A DNA stretch of 64,000 bases from Subtercola boreus (GTDB lineage Bacteria > Actinomycetota > Actinomycetes > Actinomycetales > Microbacteriaceae), in assembly GCF_006716115.1 (NCBI RefSeq), contig NZ_VFOO01000001.1, positions 1,054,001 through 1,118,000 on the forward strand. The letters run 5' to 3'. The position numbers and the translations under genes are program-made. Below, piece after piece: positions 1 through 9,307 of the stretch. The notes beneath the pieces are model-generated. The model ran no database searches and was not told where the DNA came from. It saw only the letters and a program-made list of their open reading frames with translations. Every line of letters begins with the position of its first letter. The first letter of the stretch is position 1.

Positions 1-73
1 TCTTGAGCCAGCGGGTGACCGTTCCCTCGGTCACACTCTCACCGAGTGCCGGAAGGTTGACGGATTCGCTCAT
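1..73 (-). CDS. sucB: 2-oxo acid dehydrogenase E2 (dihydrolipoyl succinyltransferase), N-terminal fragment
   Basis: Only the first 24 codons are in the window; the gene runs off the left edge. The peptide ([14 protein letters not shown]..., then [10 protein letters not shown]) is the start of an N-terminal lipoyl domain as found in E2 subunits of 2-oxoglutarate or pyruvate dehydrogenase complexes. The ATG at 71-73 is preceded by an AGGAG ribosome binding site at good spacing. It lies just downstream of lpd on the same strand, the usual E3-E2 order in related actinobacteria. Which 2-oxo acid it serves cannot be decided from this fragment; the [13 protein letters not shown] wording is more typical of SucB. 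Confidence 0.85.
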   Translation of the reverse strand, partial: MSESVNLPALGESVTEGTVTRWLK

Positions 74-98
74 CGGTAGGTCTCCTCTTTCGCAAAAC

Positions 99-140
99 GT
101 TCAGTGCTGCGTGTTCAGTGCTGCGTGTTCAGTGTGTCAG
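99..140. repeat. Three tandem 14-bp units between lpd and sucB
   Basis: Two perfect copies of GTTCAGTGCTGCGT (99-112 and 113-126) are followed by a degenerate third copy starting GTTCAGTG (127-140). A further CAGTGTGTCAG echo follows at about 147-157. The block fills the 125-bp gap between the lpd stop and the sucB start and codes for nothing I recognise. It looks like replication slippage in a neutral spacer. Confidence 0.7.
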
Positions 141-198
141 GTCGTGCAGTGTGTCAGTTCGTACAGGCAGGCAGTACGAGTTTAGGTGGATCGGGATG

Positions 199-1572
199 TC
201 ACATCGCGTGGAGCGGTTTGCCGGCCAGGGCGAGGTGCGCCTCACCGAGGGCCTCGTTCTGCGTGGGGTGCGCGTGCACGAGCGAGGCGACGTCTTCGGG
301 GTACGCCTCCCAGTTCACGATGAGCTGGCCCTCGCCGATGAGCTCGCCGACGCGGGCGCCGATCATGTGGATGCCGACGACGGGGCCGTCGTTCACCCGC
401 ACGACCTTCACCGAACCGGAGGTTCCGATGATGTGGCTCTTGCCGTTGCCGGCCAGGTTGTAGTCGTAGGACGAGACCTTGTCGGCGCCGAACTTCTCGG
501 CGGCCTTCGCCTCGGTGTAGCCCACCGACGCGACCTCGGGGTCGGAGTAGGTGACCTTGGGGATGTTGACGTCTTCGACGACCTGCGGGTTCAGACCGGC
601 GATCTCCTCGGCGACGAAGATGCCCTGCTGGAACCCGCGGTGCGCGAGCTGGAGGCCGGGAACGATGTCGCCGACGGCGTAGACGCCCTCGAGGTTGGTC
701 TGCAGACGCTCGTTCGTGATGACGAAGCCGCGGTCGATGGTGACGCCGGCCTCCTCGAAGCCGAGGCCCGCCGTCGACGGTCCGCGGCCCACGGCCACGA
801 GCAGCAGGTCGGCCTCGACCGTGGTGCCGTTCTCCAGCGTCACGACGACACCCTGGTCGTTCTGGGTGACGCTCTGGAAGCGGATGCCGAGCGAGAACTC
901 GATGCCGCGCTTGCGGTAGGCGCGCTCGAACTGCTTCGACACGGACTCCTCCTCGTTCGGAACGAGGTGGGGGAGCGCCTCGATGATCGAGACGTCGGCG
1001 CCGAACGACTTCCAGACGCTGGCGAACTCGACACCGATGACGCCGCCGCCGAGGATCGCGACCTTCTTCGGGATGTAGTCGAGCGCGAGAGCGGTCTCGC
1101 TCGTGATGACGCGACCACCGATCTCGAGGCCGGGGAGCGTGCGGGAGTAGGACCCCGTGGCGAGGACCATGTTCTTGCCGGTGTAGAGGTCGTCGCCGAC
1201 CTGCACGGTCTTCGGCGCGACGAGCTTGCCCTCACCGCGGACGACGGTGATCTTCCGGGCCTTGATCAGGCCCTCGAGGCCCTTGAACTTGCTCGTGACG
1301 ATGCCTTCGCGGTACGCGGTCACCGCAGCGATGTCGATGCCGTTGAACGTGGTGTTCACGCCGTACTTGGCGGATTCACGCGACACGTCTGCGACCTCGG
1401 CGGAGTGCAGGAGCGCTTTCGTGGGGATGCACCCGCGGTGCAGGCACGTGCCGCCGAGTTTGTCCTTCTCCACCAGTGCGACCGTGAAGCCGAGCTGCAC
1501 GGCGCGGAGGGCGGCCGCGTAGCCACCACTTCCTCCACCGAGAACGACGATGTCAAAATTGGTTTCCGACAC
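199..1572 (-). CDS. lpdA: Dihydrolipoyl dehydrogenase (E3)
   Basis: Flavoprotein disulfide reductase of 457 residues, a normal length for E3. It reoxidises the dihydrolipoyl group of 2-oxo acid dehydrogenase complexes using FAD and NAD+. An N-terminal FAD-binding Rossmann motif (GGGSGGYAAA) is followed by the redox-active disulfide in GGTCLHRGCIPTKALLHSAEV-type sequence (CLHRGC). A central NAD-binding GGGVIGVEFAS motif and a second FAD motif (YAVGDIV) follow, and the C-terminal HAHPTQNEA carries the catalytic His-Glu of the dimer interface. I chose the GTG start at 1570-1572 because AAGGGAG lies 8 nt upstream; an in-frame ATG further out has no such site. The next gene on the strand is sucB, so the two are probably co-transcribed. 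Confidence 0.95.
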   Translation of the reverse strand: MSETNFDIVVLGGGSGGYAAALRAVQLGFTVALVEKDKLGGTCLHRGCIPTKALLHSAEVADVSRESAKYGVNTTFNGIDIAAVTAYREGIVTSKFKGLEGLIKARKITVVRGEGKLVAPKTVQVGDDLYTGKNMVLATGSYSRTLPGLEIGGRVITSETALALDYIPKKVAILGGGVIGVEFASVWKSFGADVSIIEALPHLVPNEEESVSKQFERAYRKRGIEFSLGIRFQSVTQNDQGVVVTLENGTTVEADLLLVAVGRGPSTAGLGFEEAGVTIDRGFVITNERLQTNLEGVYAVGDIVPGLQLAHRGFQQGIFVAEEIAGLNPQVVEDVNIPKVTYSDPEVASVGYTEAKAAEKFGADKVSSYDYNLAGNGKSHIIGTSGSVKVVRVNDGPVVGIHMIGARVGELIGEGQLIVNWEAYPEDVASLVHAHPTQNEALGEAHLALAGKPLHAM

Positions 1573-1673
1573 TTGAGAGACTCCCTTATGCATCGAGCAT
1601 GGTGACTGCACCCGCGCCTCCGCAGGTGTCTTGACGACGAGTTATTTTTTCGCCCAACTGAGCCTACTACGAG

Positions 1674-3179
1674 TCACTCAGCGCTCATCCTTTCGGCCAG
1701 GTCGATCAGCGTGCGCACGGTCACGCCGGTCGGACCCTTGCCCGTGAAGCCGTATCCTTCCCCGCCGTTCATCGCTGGTCCCGCGATGTCGAGGTGGGTC
1801 CAGGGGATCGGCCCGCTGCCGTCGGCCTTCTGGCCGACGAACTCCCTCAGGAAGATGCCCGCGATGAGCATGCCGCCCGCCGTGTTGCCGGGCTTGATGT
1901 TCTGGAGGTCTGCGATGTCCGAGTTCAGCAGCGGCCTCAGCTCTGCGGGCAACGGCATGTGCCAGAGCGTCTCCGCCGAGGCCGCAGCCGACGCGAGCAC
2001 CGACGCGACCAGGTCGTTCTCGCCCATGACGCCCACATAGCGGTTGCCGAGAGCGGTGACCTGCGCCCCGGTCAGGGTGGCGACGTCGATGATGGCGTCG
2101 GGGTGCTCCGCGCTGGCCGCGACGAGTCCGTCCGCCAGCACGAGCCGTCCTTCGGCGTCGGTGTTCAGAACCTCGACGGTCTTGCCGCCGTGGATCGTGA
2201 GCACGTCGCCGGGGCGGATGGCGGAGCCCGAGGGCATGTTCTCCGCAATGCAGAGCCACGCCGTGATCCGCACCGGCAGGGCTAGGGCGGCGGCCGCGAG
2301 GGCCACGGCGAGCACCGTCGCGGCTCCCGTCATGTCGTCCTTCATGCCGATCATCGACGCCGGCGGCTTCAGCGACAGTCCGCCGGAGTCGAAGGTGATG
2401 CCCTTGCCGACGAGCGCAAGGTGTCTGGATGCCCCGCTCGGCTGGTAGGCGACCTTGACCAGTCGCGGGCCTCTCGTCGACCCCTGTCCGACACCCAGGA
2501 TCCCGCCGAAGCCGTCGGCGAGGAGGTCTGCCTCCTCCCAGACCGTCAGCTCGACGGGCAGGCCCTCGGCTGCGGCGCGCGCCTTCTCCACGAGGGTCGC
2601 CGGGTAGAGGTCGAGCGGCGCCGCGTTGACGAGGTCACGCACGAGCGCCACGGCCCGGGCCGTCTCGCGGGCGGGCTCCACCGCAGCGTCGACGCCGTCG
2701 AGCGTCGAACTCAGGATGAGGCTGCCCGCGGCGGCGGAGCGGCCCTCCAGCGTCGAGAAGCGGTACTCGGTGTAGTCGTAGGCACCGATCGCCGCACCCT
2801 CGAGCACCGCCCGGGCATCCGCGGCCGACCCGACGGGCAGGCCGAGCGCGACGGTCTCGAAGCCCCGCACGCGCCGGGTTGCCGCTCCGGCCGCGTACCG
2901 GAGCGCATCCGGTGTCGCTTCGGGAACACCGAGCCCGACGAGGATCACGACAGGGGAGTGGATGCCCGTGACCGGCCCGACCCGTTGCACCTCGTCTCGC
3001 TTGCCGCCGAAGCCGAGGCCCGCGAACATCGCCTCGAGGGCGGTCACGGAGTCGGCGGGCAGCGTGTCGCCGGCCAGGACGACGACACGGTCATCCACCT
3101 GGGCGACGCCGAGCACCAGGGCATCGGCGGCGATCTCTGCGGCGGGTTGGGAGGTGATGGAAATATCGGGGAGGCTCAT
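1674..3179 (-). CDS. pepA: Leucyl aminopeptidase (M17 family)
   Basis: Cytosolic zinc/manganese aminopeptidase of 501 residues, typical for M17. It releases N-terminal residues from peptides during protein turnover. The N-terminal third is the variable macro-like domain. The catalytic domain has VGKGITFDSGGLSLKP (residues 257-272, metal- and substrate-binding Lys/Asp) and the M17 signature NTDAEGRL (339-346). The KDDMTGAATVL stretch (280-290) supplies another metal ligand. The ATG at 3177-3179 has no ribosome binding site but follows a TANNNT hexamer by 7 nt, suggesting a leaderless mRNA. A divergent PAC2 gene shares the 105-bp upstream gap. Confidence 0.95.
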   Translation of the reverse strand: MSLPDISITSQPAAEIAADALVLGVAQVDDRVVVLAGDTLPADSVTALEAMFAGLGFGGKRDEVQRVGPVTGIHSPVVILVGLGVPEATPDALRYAAGAATRRVRGFETVALGLPVGSAADARAVLEGAAIGAYDYTEYRFSTLEGRSAAAGSLILSSTLDGVDAAVEPARETARAVALVRDLVNAAPLDLYPATLVEKARAAAEGLPVELTVWEEADLLADGFGGILGVGQGSTRGPRLVKVAYQPSGASRHLALVGKGITFDSGGLSLKPPASMIGMKDDMTGAATVLAVALAAAALALPVRITAWLCIAENMPSGSAIRPGDVLTIHGGKTVEVLNTDAEGRLVLADGLVAASAEHPDAIIDVATLTGAQVTALGNRYVGVMGENDLVASVLASAAASAETLWHMPLPAELRPLLNSDIADLQNIKPGNTAGGMLIAGIFLREFVGQKADGSGPIPWTHLDIAGPAMNGGEGYGFTGKGPTGVTVRTLIDLAERMSAE

Positions 3180-3186
3180 GTGCTTA

Positions 3187-3192
3187 ACCCTA
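3187..3192 (-). promoter_or_regulatory. -10 element for leaderless pepA
   Basis: TAGGGT on the minus strand, followed by 7 nt and the pepA ATG. No clear -35 and no Shine-Dalgarno sequence. This matches the TANNNT-to-start spacing known for leaderless actinobacterial mRNAs. Confidence 0.5.
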
Positions 3193-3272
3193 GCTACGCC
3201 GATGTGTCACCACGGTGCCCTGCGTTCGCCACGGGCGGATCGCTCCCAGAGGGTGCCGGGCGGTGACCGGAT

Positions 3273-3278
3273 TAGAGT
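3273..3278 (+). promoter_or_regulatory. -10 element for leaderless PAC2 gene
   Basis: TAGAGT followed by GGGTAC and then the ATG at 3285, a 6-nt gap. No ribosome binding site is present, so transcription probably starts at or next to the start codon. Confidence 0.55.
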
Positions 3279-3284
3279 GGGTAC

Positions 3285-4220
3285 ATGAAGGATCCGACTG
3301 AGTTGTTCGAATTGGCAGACGAGGTCGACCTGATCCCCGAGGGCCTGCCCCTGGTGGCGGCCCTCACCGGTTTCACCGACGCCGGAGCGGCTGTCAGCCA
3401 GTTCGGTGAGTACATGCTCGACACGCTGAACAATCGCGTGGTCGCCGAGTTCGATCCCGACATCCTGCTCGACTACCGGGCCCGCCGGCCGATCGTCGAC
3501 TTCGACCAGGACCACCTGAGCGACTACCAGCCGCAGACCCTCCGCCTGTATCTCGTCAGTGACGAGCTAGGCCAGCAGTTCCTGTTCCTGCACGGATTCG
3601 AGCCCGACTTCCGCTGGGAGCAGTTCACGGCCGCGGTACTCCACCTCGTCGACCGGTTCCAGGTCAAGACCACGACGTGGGTGCACGCGATCCCGATGCC
3701 GGTGCCCCACACCCGCTCGATCGGTGTGACAGTCAGTGGCAACCGGGTCGAACTGACCGACGCGATGTCGGTGTGGCGGCCGCACACGCAGGTTCCGGCG
3801 AACGTGCTGCACCTGGCCGAGTACCGGTTGCAGCAGCTGGGCCACCCCATCGCGGGGTTCGTGCTGCTCATCCCGCACTACCTCGCCGACACCGAGTACC
3901 CGCTCGCCGCTGTCGCCTCGCTCGAGAGCATCAGCGCCGCGACCGGGCTCATCTTCCCGACCGACAGGCTGCGTGAAGAGGGTCGTGAGTTCCTGACGAA
4001 GATCGACCAGCAGGTCAAGGCGAACACCGAGCTCGAGAAGCTCGTGGGCACGCTCGAGGAACGCCACGACAGCTATATGCAGAACGCGGGGCTCCGGTCA
4101 CCGCTCACCGATGAAGACGGGGAGCTGCCGTCGGCCGACGAGATCGCGGCAGAGCTCGAGAACTTCCTGGCGATCAAGCGGCGCGGCGATGACTCGGGGC
4201 CGGGGTTCGGCGGGCTGTAG
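3285..4220 (+). CDS. PAC2 family protein
   Basis: Soluble 311-residue protein with the PAC2 fold named after eukaryotic proteasome-assembly chaperone 2. Typical family wording is seen: LVAALTGFTDAGAAVSQF near residue 20, LLDYRARRP near 60, and PHTRSIGVTVSGNR in the middle. The C-terminal part (after about residue 230) is charged and probably helical, and ends in a flexible Gly-rich tail. Actinobacteria carry one or two such genes. Their biochemical role is not established, although a link to the actinobacterial proteasome has been proposed by homology. The start fits the leaderless pattern. It is followed, 40 bp on, by an MFS gene with its own promoter. Confidence 0.8.
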   Translation: MKDPTELFELADEVDLIPEGLPLVAALTGFTDAGAAVSQFGEYMLDTLNNRVVAEFDPDILLDYRARRPIVDFDQDHLSDYQPQTLRLYLVSDELGQQFLFLHGFEPDFRWEQFTAAVLHLVDRFQVKTTTWVHAIPMPVPHTRSIGVTVSGNRVELTDAMSVWRPHTQVPANVLHLAEYRLQQLGHPIAGFVLLIPHYLADTEYPLAAVASLESISAATGLIFPTDRLREEGREFLTKIDQQVKANTELEKLVGTLEERHDSYMQNAGLRSPLTDEDGELPSADEIAAELENFLAIKRRGDDSGPGFGGL

Positions 4221-4248
4221 CTCGCGAGACTCGGCCTGGCTGCGCCGG

Positions 4249-4254
4249 TAAACT
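4249..4254 (+). promoter_or_regulatory. -10 element for leaderless MFS gene
   Basis: TAAACT, then TGACCG (6 nt), then the GTG at 4261. No Shine-Dalgarno sequence. This supports GTG 4261 as the true start and a separate transcript from the PAC2 gene. Confidence 0.5.
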
Positions 4255-4260
4255 TGACCG

Positions 4261-5574
4261 GTGAATTCAAAACGGTCGTGGTTCATCTTCGGGATCGCCG
4301 CCCTGGCCTATGTGTCGGCGGTGCTCCAGCGAACCACGCTCGGGGTCGCGGGAGTCTCTGCGGCTGAACGCTTCGACACCTCGGCGGCCATCCTGTCGAG
4401 CCTGGCCGTCGTACAGCTGATCGTCTACGCGGCGCTGCAGATCCCGAACGGCGTGCTGATCGACAGGGTCGGGCCGAAGGCGTTGATCGTGATCGGCACC
4501 GTCGTGATGGTGGCCGGGCAGCTCACCCTGGCCTTCTCGACAGACATCGGTATCGCGATCCTCGGTCGCATCCTGGTCGGCGCAGGCGACTCGGCGGTCT
4601 TCATCTCCGTGATCCGGCTGGTGAACTCCTGGTTCTCCGGGCGGATCGTGCCGCAGCTGTCGCAGTGGATGGGCAACATCGGGGCGATCGGCCAGATCCT
4701 GTCCGCCGTGCCGTTCGCGATCGTGCTGCACGCGGCCGGCTGGACGACGGCGTTCGCCTCGGCGGCTTCCGTGGGGGTGCTGGCGTTCATCCTGAGCCTC
4801 GTGGTGCTCGCCGATCGTCCGGCCGACGCCCCGGTCGCGACGCAGCCGACGCTCCGGGCGGTGATGGCGCGCCTCGGCCCGACCCTCCGCCGGCCCGGAA
4901 CGCAACTCGGGTTCTGGTCGCACTTCGTGACCCAGTCGTCTGGCACGGTGTTCACCCTGTTCTGGGGTTTCCCGTTCATGGTCTCGGCCCTCGGCTACAG
5001 CCCCGCACTCGCCTCTGGCCTGCTGGTCGTCATCGTGCTGGTCGGGCTGGTGTCCGGCCCGATCCTCGGTGTGCTCACCGCCCGCTTCCCGCTCCGCCGG
5101 TCGAACCTGGTGATCGGGATCGTCGTGGTGCTCGGCATCGTCTGGACGGCGGTGCTCGTCTGGCCCGTCGCACCGCCGTTCTGGCTGATCGTGCTCCTCG
5201 TGGTCGCGATGGGCGCGGGCGGTCCGGGTTCGCTGATCGGGTTCGATTTCGCCCGCACGTTCAACCCGCCGCACACCCTCGGCTCCGCGAACGGTGTGGT
5301 CAATGTGGGCGGTTTCACGGCGAGTTTCGTGATGCTGTTCCTGATCGGCGTGGTGCTGGATGCGCTCCACGGTGCGGGCTTCAGTGCGAACCTCTATGAC
5401 GTGGGCGCGTTCCGGATCGCCTTCTGCGTGCAGTACGTCATCATCGGGGCCGGCGTGCTCTTCCTTCTGAACGCCCGGCGGCGGGCGCGCCTTCAGTTAG
5501 AAGAGGACGAGGGAATATCTGTGGGGCCGCTGTGGGTTGCACTGTCTGCGGCCTGGTCCCGAAAGCGGACTTGA
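4261..5574 (+). CDS. MFS transporter
   Basis: Integral membrane protein of 437 residues with about 12 hydrophobic segments, the major facilitator layout. The cytoplasmic loop after the second segment has the MFS signature region (GVLIDRVGPKALIVIG, residues ~59-75). TM4-5 contain a GDSAVFISVIRLVNSWF stretch like that in nitrate/nitrite or oxalate/formate-type MFS porters. Substrate cannot be assigned from sequence alone; the wider family includes nitrate, sugar-acid and drug porters. The start is GTG 4261, directly after a TANNNT hexamer. The C-terminal ~30 residues are charged and cytoplasmic. Confidence 0.85.
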   Translation: MNSKRSWFIFGIAALAYVSAVLQRTTLGVAGVSAAERFDTSAAILSSLAVVQLIVYAALQIPNGVLIDRVGPKALIVIGTVVMVAGQLTLAFSTDIGIAILGRILVGAGDSAVFISVIRLVNSWFSGRIVPQLSQWMGNIGAIGQILSAVPFAIVLHAAGWTTAFASAASVGVLAFILSLVVLADRPADAPVATQPTLRAVMARLGPTLRRPGTQLGFWSHFVTQSSGTVFTLFWGFPFMVSALGYSPALASGLLVVIVLVGLVSGPILGVLTARFPLRRSNLVIGIVVVLGIVWTAVLVWPVAPPFWLIVLLVVAMGAGGPGSLIGFDFARTFNPPHTLGSANGVVNVGGFTASFVMLFLIGVVLDALHGAGFSANLYDVGAFRIAFCVQYVIIGAGVLFLLNARRRARLQLEEDEGISVGPLWVALSAAWSRKRT

Positions 5575-5729
5575 CAAAAGCGCCATCTGTCAGCCAAGGT
5601 TCGCGATCCGTGCAATAATTGTCAGCAGAGACCCGTTCTTGTCCTGGGGTGGTCCGCATGTCGGCCCACGCGAAATCCCAGCACTTGACATGGGTCTTAG
5701 TAATGTCAAAAAACAACTCTGGTTGACAG
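5571..5729 (+). promoter_or_regulatory. sigA upstream region with clustered TGTCA/TGACA half-sites
   Basis: The 214-bp gap before sigA holds six copies of TGTCA or its complement: TTGACA 5571-5576, CTGTCAG 5587-5593, TTGTCAG 5619-5625, TTGACAT 5685-5691, ATGTCAA 5703-5709 and TTGACAG 5723-5729. Copies four and five form a perfect 7-bp inverted repeat separated by 11 nt. Several resemble a -35 box, but none has a convincing -10 at 16-18 nt. I therefore cannot name the promoter; an operator array is one possibility. Confidence 0.35.
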
Positions 5730-5788
5730 TGGCGCGGGGGCGCAGTTCCGTCCCGACGCAACCTCCGCCAGTGTGAAAGGTGATCCAT

Positions 5789-7102
<1,314 letters not shown>

Positions 7103-7105
7103 ACC

Positions 7106-8389
7106 GTGGGAGTTCGCACCAGCGCGGCCGTCGCAGTCGGTCGGGCTGTCCGGGTCGCCGCGCGTCTGCGTGGCGGTGGCTCGGCCATCCCGGGCACCGT
7201 CGCTCTTCGCATCGCACCCCGTTTTCTCGAAGACACCATCTCGGCCATCCCCCGCGGGGTGGTCGCGGTGTCGGGTTCCAACGGCAAGTCGACCACCACG
7301 AACATGTTGGCGGCCATCCTCCGTGAACACGGCCTGAAGGTGTTCACGAACCCCTCGGGAGGCAATCTCCCGCAGGGCATCGCGTCGTCCGTGCTGTCGC
7401 AGGTGTCTGTGGGCGGCCGGCTCGACGCCGACATCGCGATCCTCGAGGTGGATGAGGGCTACGGCCCCAAGCTCGCGAAGCTGCTGAAGCCCCGTACAGT
7501 TCTGCTGCTGAACATCCAGATCGACCAGCTGAACCGGTACCACGAGCCGGACCGGGTGGTGCGGATGCTCGAACAGGTCGCCCTGACAGCGACCACCTCG
7601 CTCATCCTGAACCGGGACGACAACCATCTCGTCGATCTCGACACGCGCATCCCGGGCTCGCGTGAGGTGTCGTTCTTCGGTGCCAGCCCCGAGCTGATCT
7701 CGGGTGCCGCTCATGGGGTGGCGTCGGCCGACCGGTTCGGCGACGTGCACGCTGAGGCCGGCGGCCGCGAAGCTGCGGTCACAGTCACGGCTCTCGGCGA
7801 CTCGAGTGCGACGCTCAGTGTCGACGGTACACAGATCGAGGTGCGGCTCCCCGCACGCGGGTTGCACTACGCCCTGGATGCCGCGGGCGCTGCCGCCACG
7901 GCCCGATCCGTTCTCGGAGCCGACTTCCGCCCCGAGAAGGTCACAGCTGCCCTCGGCGGTCTCTCGACGGTCTACGGTCGCGGCGAGCTCCTGGAGGTGG
8001 GCGGCGAGAGCATCGAGATCATCATGATGAAGAACCCCGCGAGCCTGCAGCTGAACCTCGACTCGCTGGCGACAGAGCCCGAGCAGGTGTTCATGGCGAT
8101 CGACGAGGGGACGCCGGATCCGTCGTGGATCTACGACATCGACCTCTCCGCCCTCTCGCACGTCGATGTGATCACCGGGTCGAAGGCGTGGCAGTTCGCT
8201 GTGCGGCTCGGCTATGCGGGTATCCCGGTCGGCTCCGTCGACCTCGACGTGCGCGCGGCGCTCCGCCAGTTCCTTGCGCTCCCGCGCCCCACGAACGGTC
8301 GCAAGACGATGATTCTCAACTACGAACAGATGATGGGGATTCGCAAGATCCTCGGATTCAAGGAACTGGAAGGCGGCGGCCAGGCATGA
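7106..8389 (+). CDS. murT: MurT-like Mur ligase, cysteine-free variant
   Basis: Family role: with GatD, MurT amidates the alpha-carboxyl of D-Glu in lipid II, using ATP and glutamine-derived ammonia. This 427-residue protein has the Mur ligase P-loop (GSNGKSTTTN, 57-66), the LLNIQIDQLNRYHE stretch (134-147) and the C-terminal DUF1727 region (about 305-415). Departures from the family as I recall it: no cysteine anywhere, so the four-Cys zinc ribbon expected around 185-225 is missing. The NR(T/S)GAN motif reads NPSGGN (82-87). The conserved R-A-x-D near the C terminus reads KAWQF (Q363), and that Asp is thought to complete the GatD catalytic triad. It is coupled to gatD by an ATGA overlap. Start GTG 7106 is 3 bp after sigA. 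Its true amine donor may not be ammonia. Confidence 0.85.
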   Translation: MGVRTSAAVAVGRAVRVAARLRGGGSAIPGTVALRIAPRFLEDTISAIPRGVVAVSGSNGKSTTTNMLAAILREHGLKVFTNPSGGNLPQGIASSVLSQVSVGGRLDADIAILEVDEGYGPKLAKLLKPRTVLLLNIQIDQLNRYHEPDRVVRMLEQVALTATTSLILNRDDNHLVDLDTRIPGSREVSFFGASPELISGAAHGVASADRFGDVHAEAGGREAAVTVTALGDSSATLSVDGTQIEVRLPARGLHYALDAAGAAATARSVLGADFRPEKVTAALGGLSTVYGRGELLEVGGESIEIIMMKNPASLQLNLDSLATEPEQVFMAIDEGTPDPSWIYDIDLSALSHVDVITGSKAWQFAVRLGYAGIPVGSVDLDVRAALRQFLALPRPTNGRKTMILNYEQMMGIRKILGFKELEGGGQA

Positions 8390-9243
8390 GCGAGCTCCCC
8401 ACCGCTTCCCGGCCCGAGGCACCCGCGTCGGAGCGGTTGAACATCCTGCATCTCTTCCCGCGCACGCTCGGGATGAACGGTGAGAACGGCAACGTCGACA
8501 TCCTCGTGCACCGGGCCGAGGCCCGCGGACTCAGCGTGACGGTGAAGCGGTACGAAGACGGCGACTCCCTGCCCGCCGCGGTGGACCTGGTGTTCATCGG
8601 CAGCGGACCGGTCTCCGCCCAGCTCGAGACGCACCCGTACCTGAGCGTGGTGGCGCCGCCGCTTCGTGCGCTGGCTGCGCACGACGTGCCGATCCTCGCG
8701 GTCGGCGCCGGATTCCAGCTGCTCGGGGAGTCGGTGACGCTCGCCGACGGCAGCGTCCTCACGGGCGCTGGCGTGTTCCCGGTGACGACGGTCGTGGCCG
8801 GTGAGCGCGTCGTGGGTGACTTCGTCGTGTCGTCACCCGTGCTCGGCACGGTGGTCGGGTTCGAGAACCGCGGATCGTACGTCGACATCGGCGATGCAAC
8901 GCCGATCGGTCATGTCGTGTACGGTCGCGGGAATGTGGCCGCAAACGGTCCCGGCGCGTCTGCGGGTGCGGCGGCGATCGCTGCCTCGGGGGCGACCGCC
9001 GAAGGCACCGTGCGGGTGGCTCCGGATGACCGTGTCGAGGGTTACTGGGTCGGCAACCTGGTCGGCACCCACCTCCACGGTCCGGTGCTCGCGAACAACC
9101 CCGCCCTCGCAGACTGGTTGCTCACCGCAGCGCTCGCCCGCCGCGGTGACACGCTCCCCGCGGCGCCTGCCTCGCTCGCCGAGATCGACCGCCGCGCCGC
9201 CAAGGCCCGCGACACCATCGCCGCCGCCCCCCTCTCCGAGTAA
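8386..9243 (+). CDS. gatD: GatD-like class I glutamine amidotransferase lacking its catalytic cysteine
   Basis: 285 residues; the family partner of MurT that normally hydrolyses glutamine and passes ammonia to it. The family framework is clear: NILHLFPRTLGMNGENGNVDIL (from residue 19), DLVFIGSG, VVGFENRGSYV, and the C-terminal THLHGPVLANNP containing the catalytic His (H231). The nucleophile elbow that reads (V/I)CGGYQLLG in family members reads VGAGFQLLG here, with glycine at 107 where cysteine is expected. The protein has no cysteine at all. It therefore should not hydrolyse glutamine. A roughly 25-residue Ala/Gly-rich insertion lies before the final GNLVGTHLHG. Translation is coupled to murT (ATG 8386 overlaps its TGA). 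The 33-residue C-terminal extension is unremarkable. Confidence 0.85.
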   Translation: MSELPTASRPEAPASERLNILHLFPRTLGMNGENGNVDILVHRAEARGLSVTVKRYEDGDSLPAAVDLVFIGSGPVSAQLETHPYLSVVAPPLRALAAHDVPILAVGAGFQLLGESVTLADGSVLTGAGVFPVTTVVAGERVVGDFVVSSPVLGTVVGFENRGSYVDIGDATPIGHVVYGRGNVAANGPGASAGAAAIAASGATAEGTVRVAPDDRVEGYWVGNLVGTHLHGPVLANNPALADWLLTAALARRGDTLPAAPASLAEIDRRAAKARDTIAAAPLSE

Positions 9244-9307
9244 GTGAGCGCGGCGGGCGGCCTGAACGGCCGTCCGCTCCCAGCGCGGCACGAAGCGCGG
9301 TGCCATC

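Noticed and set aside
5571-5600. TTGACA at the end of the MFS gene as the sigA -35 box
   Set aside because: No -10-like hexamer at 16-18 nt; the sequence there is CCAAGG.
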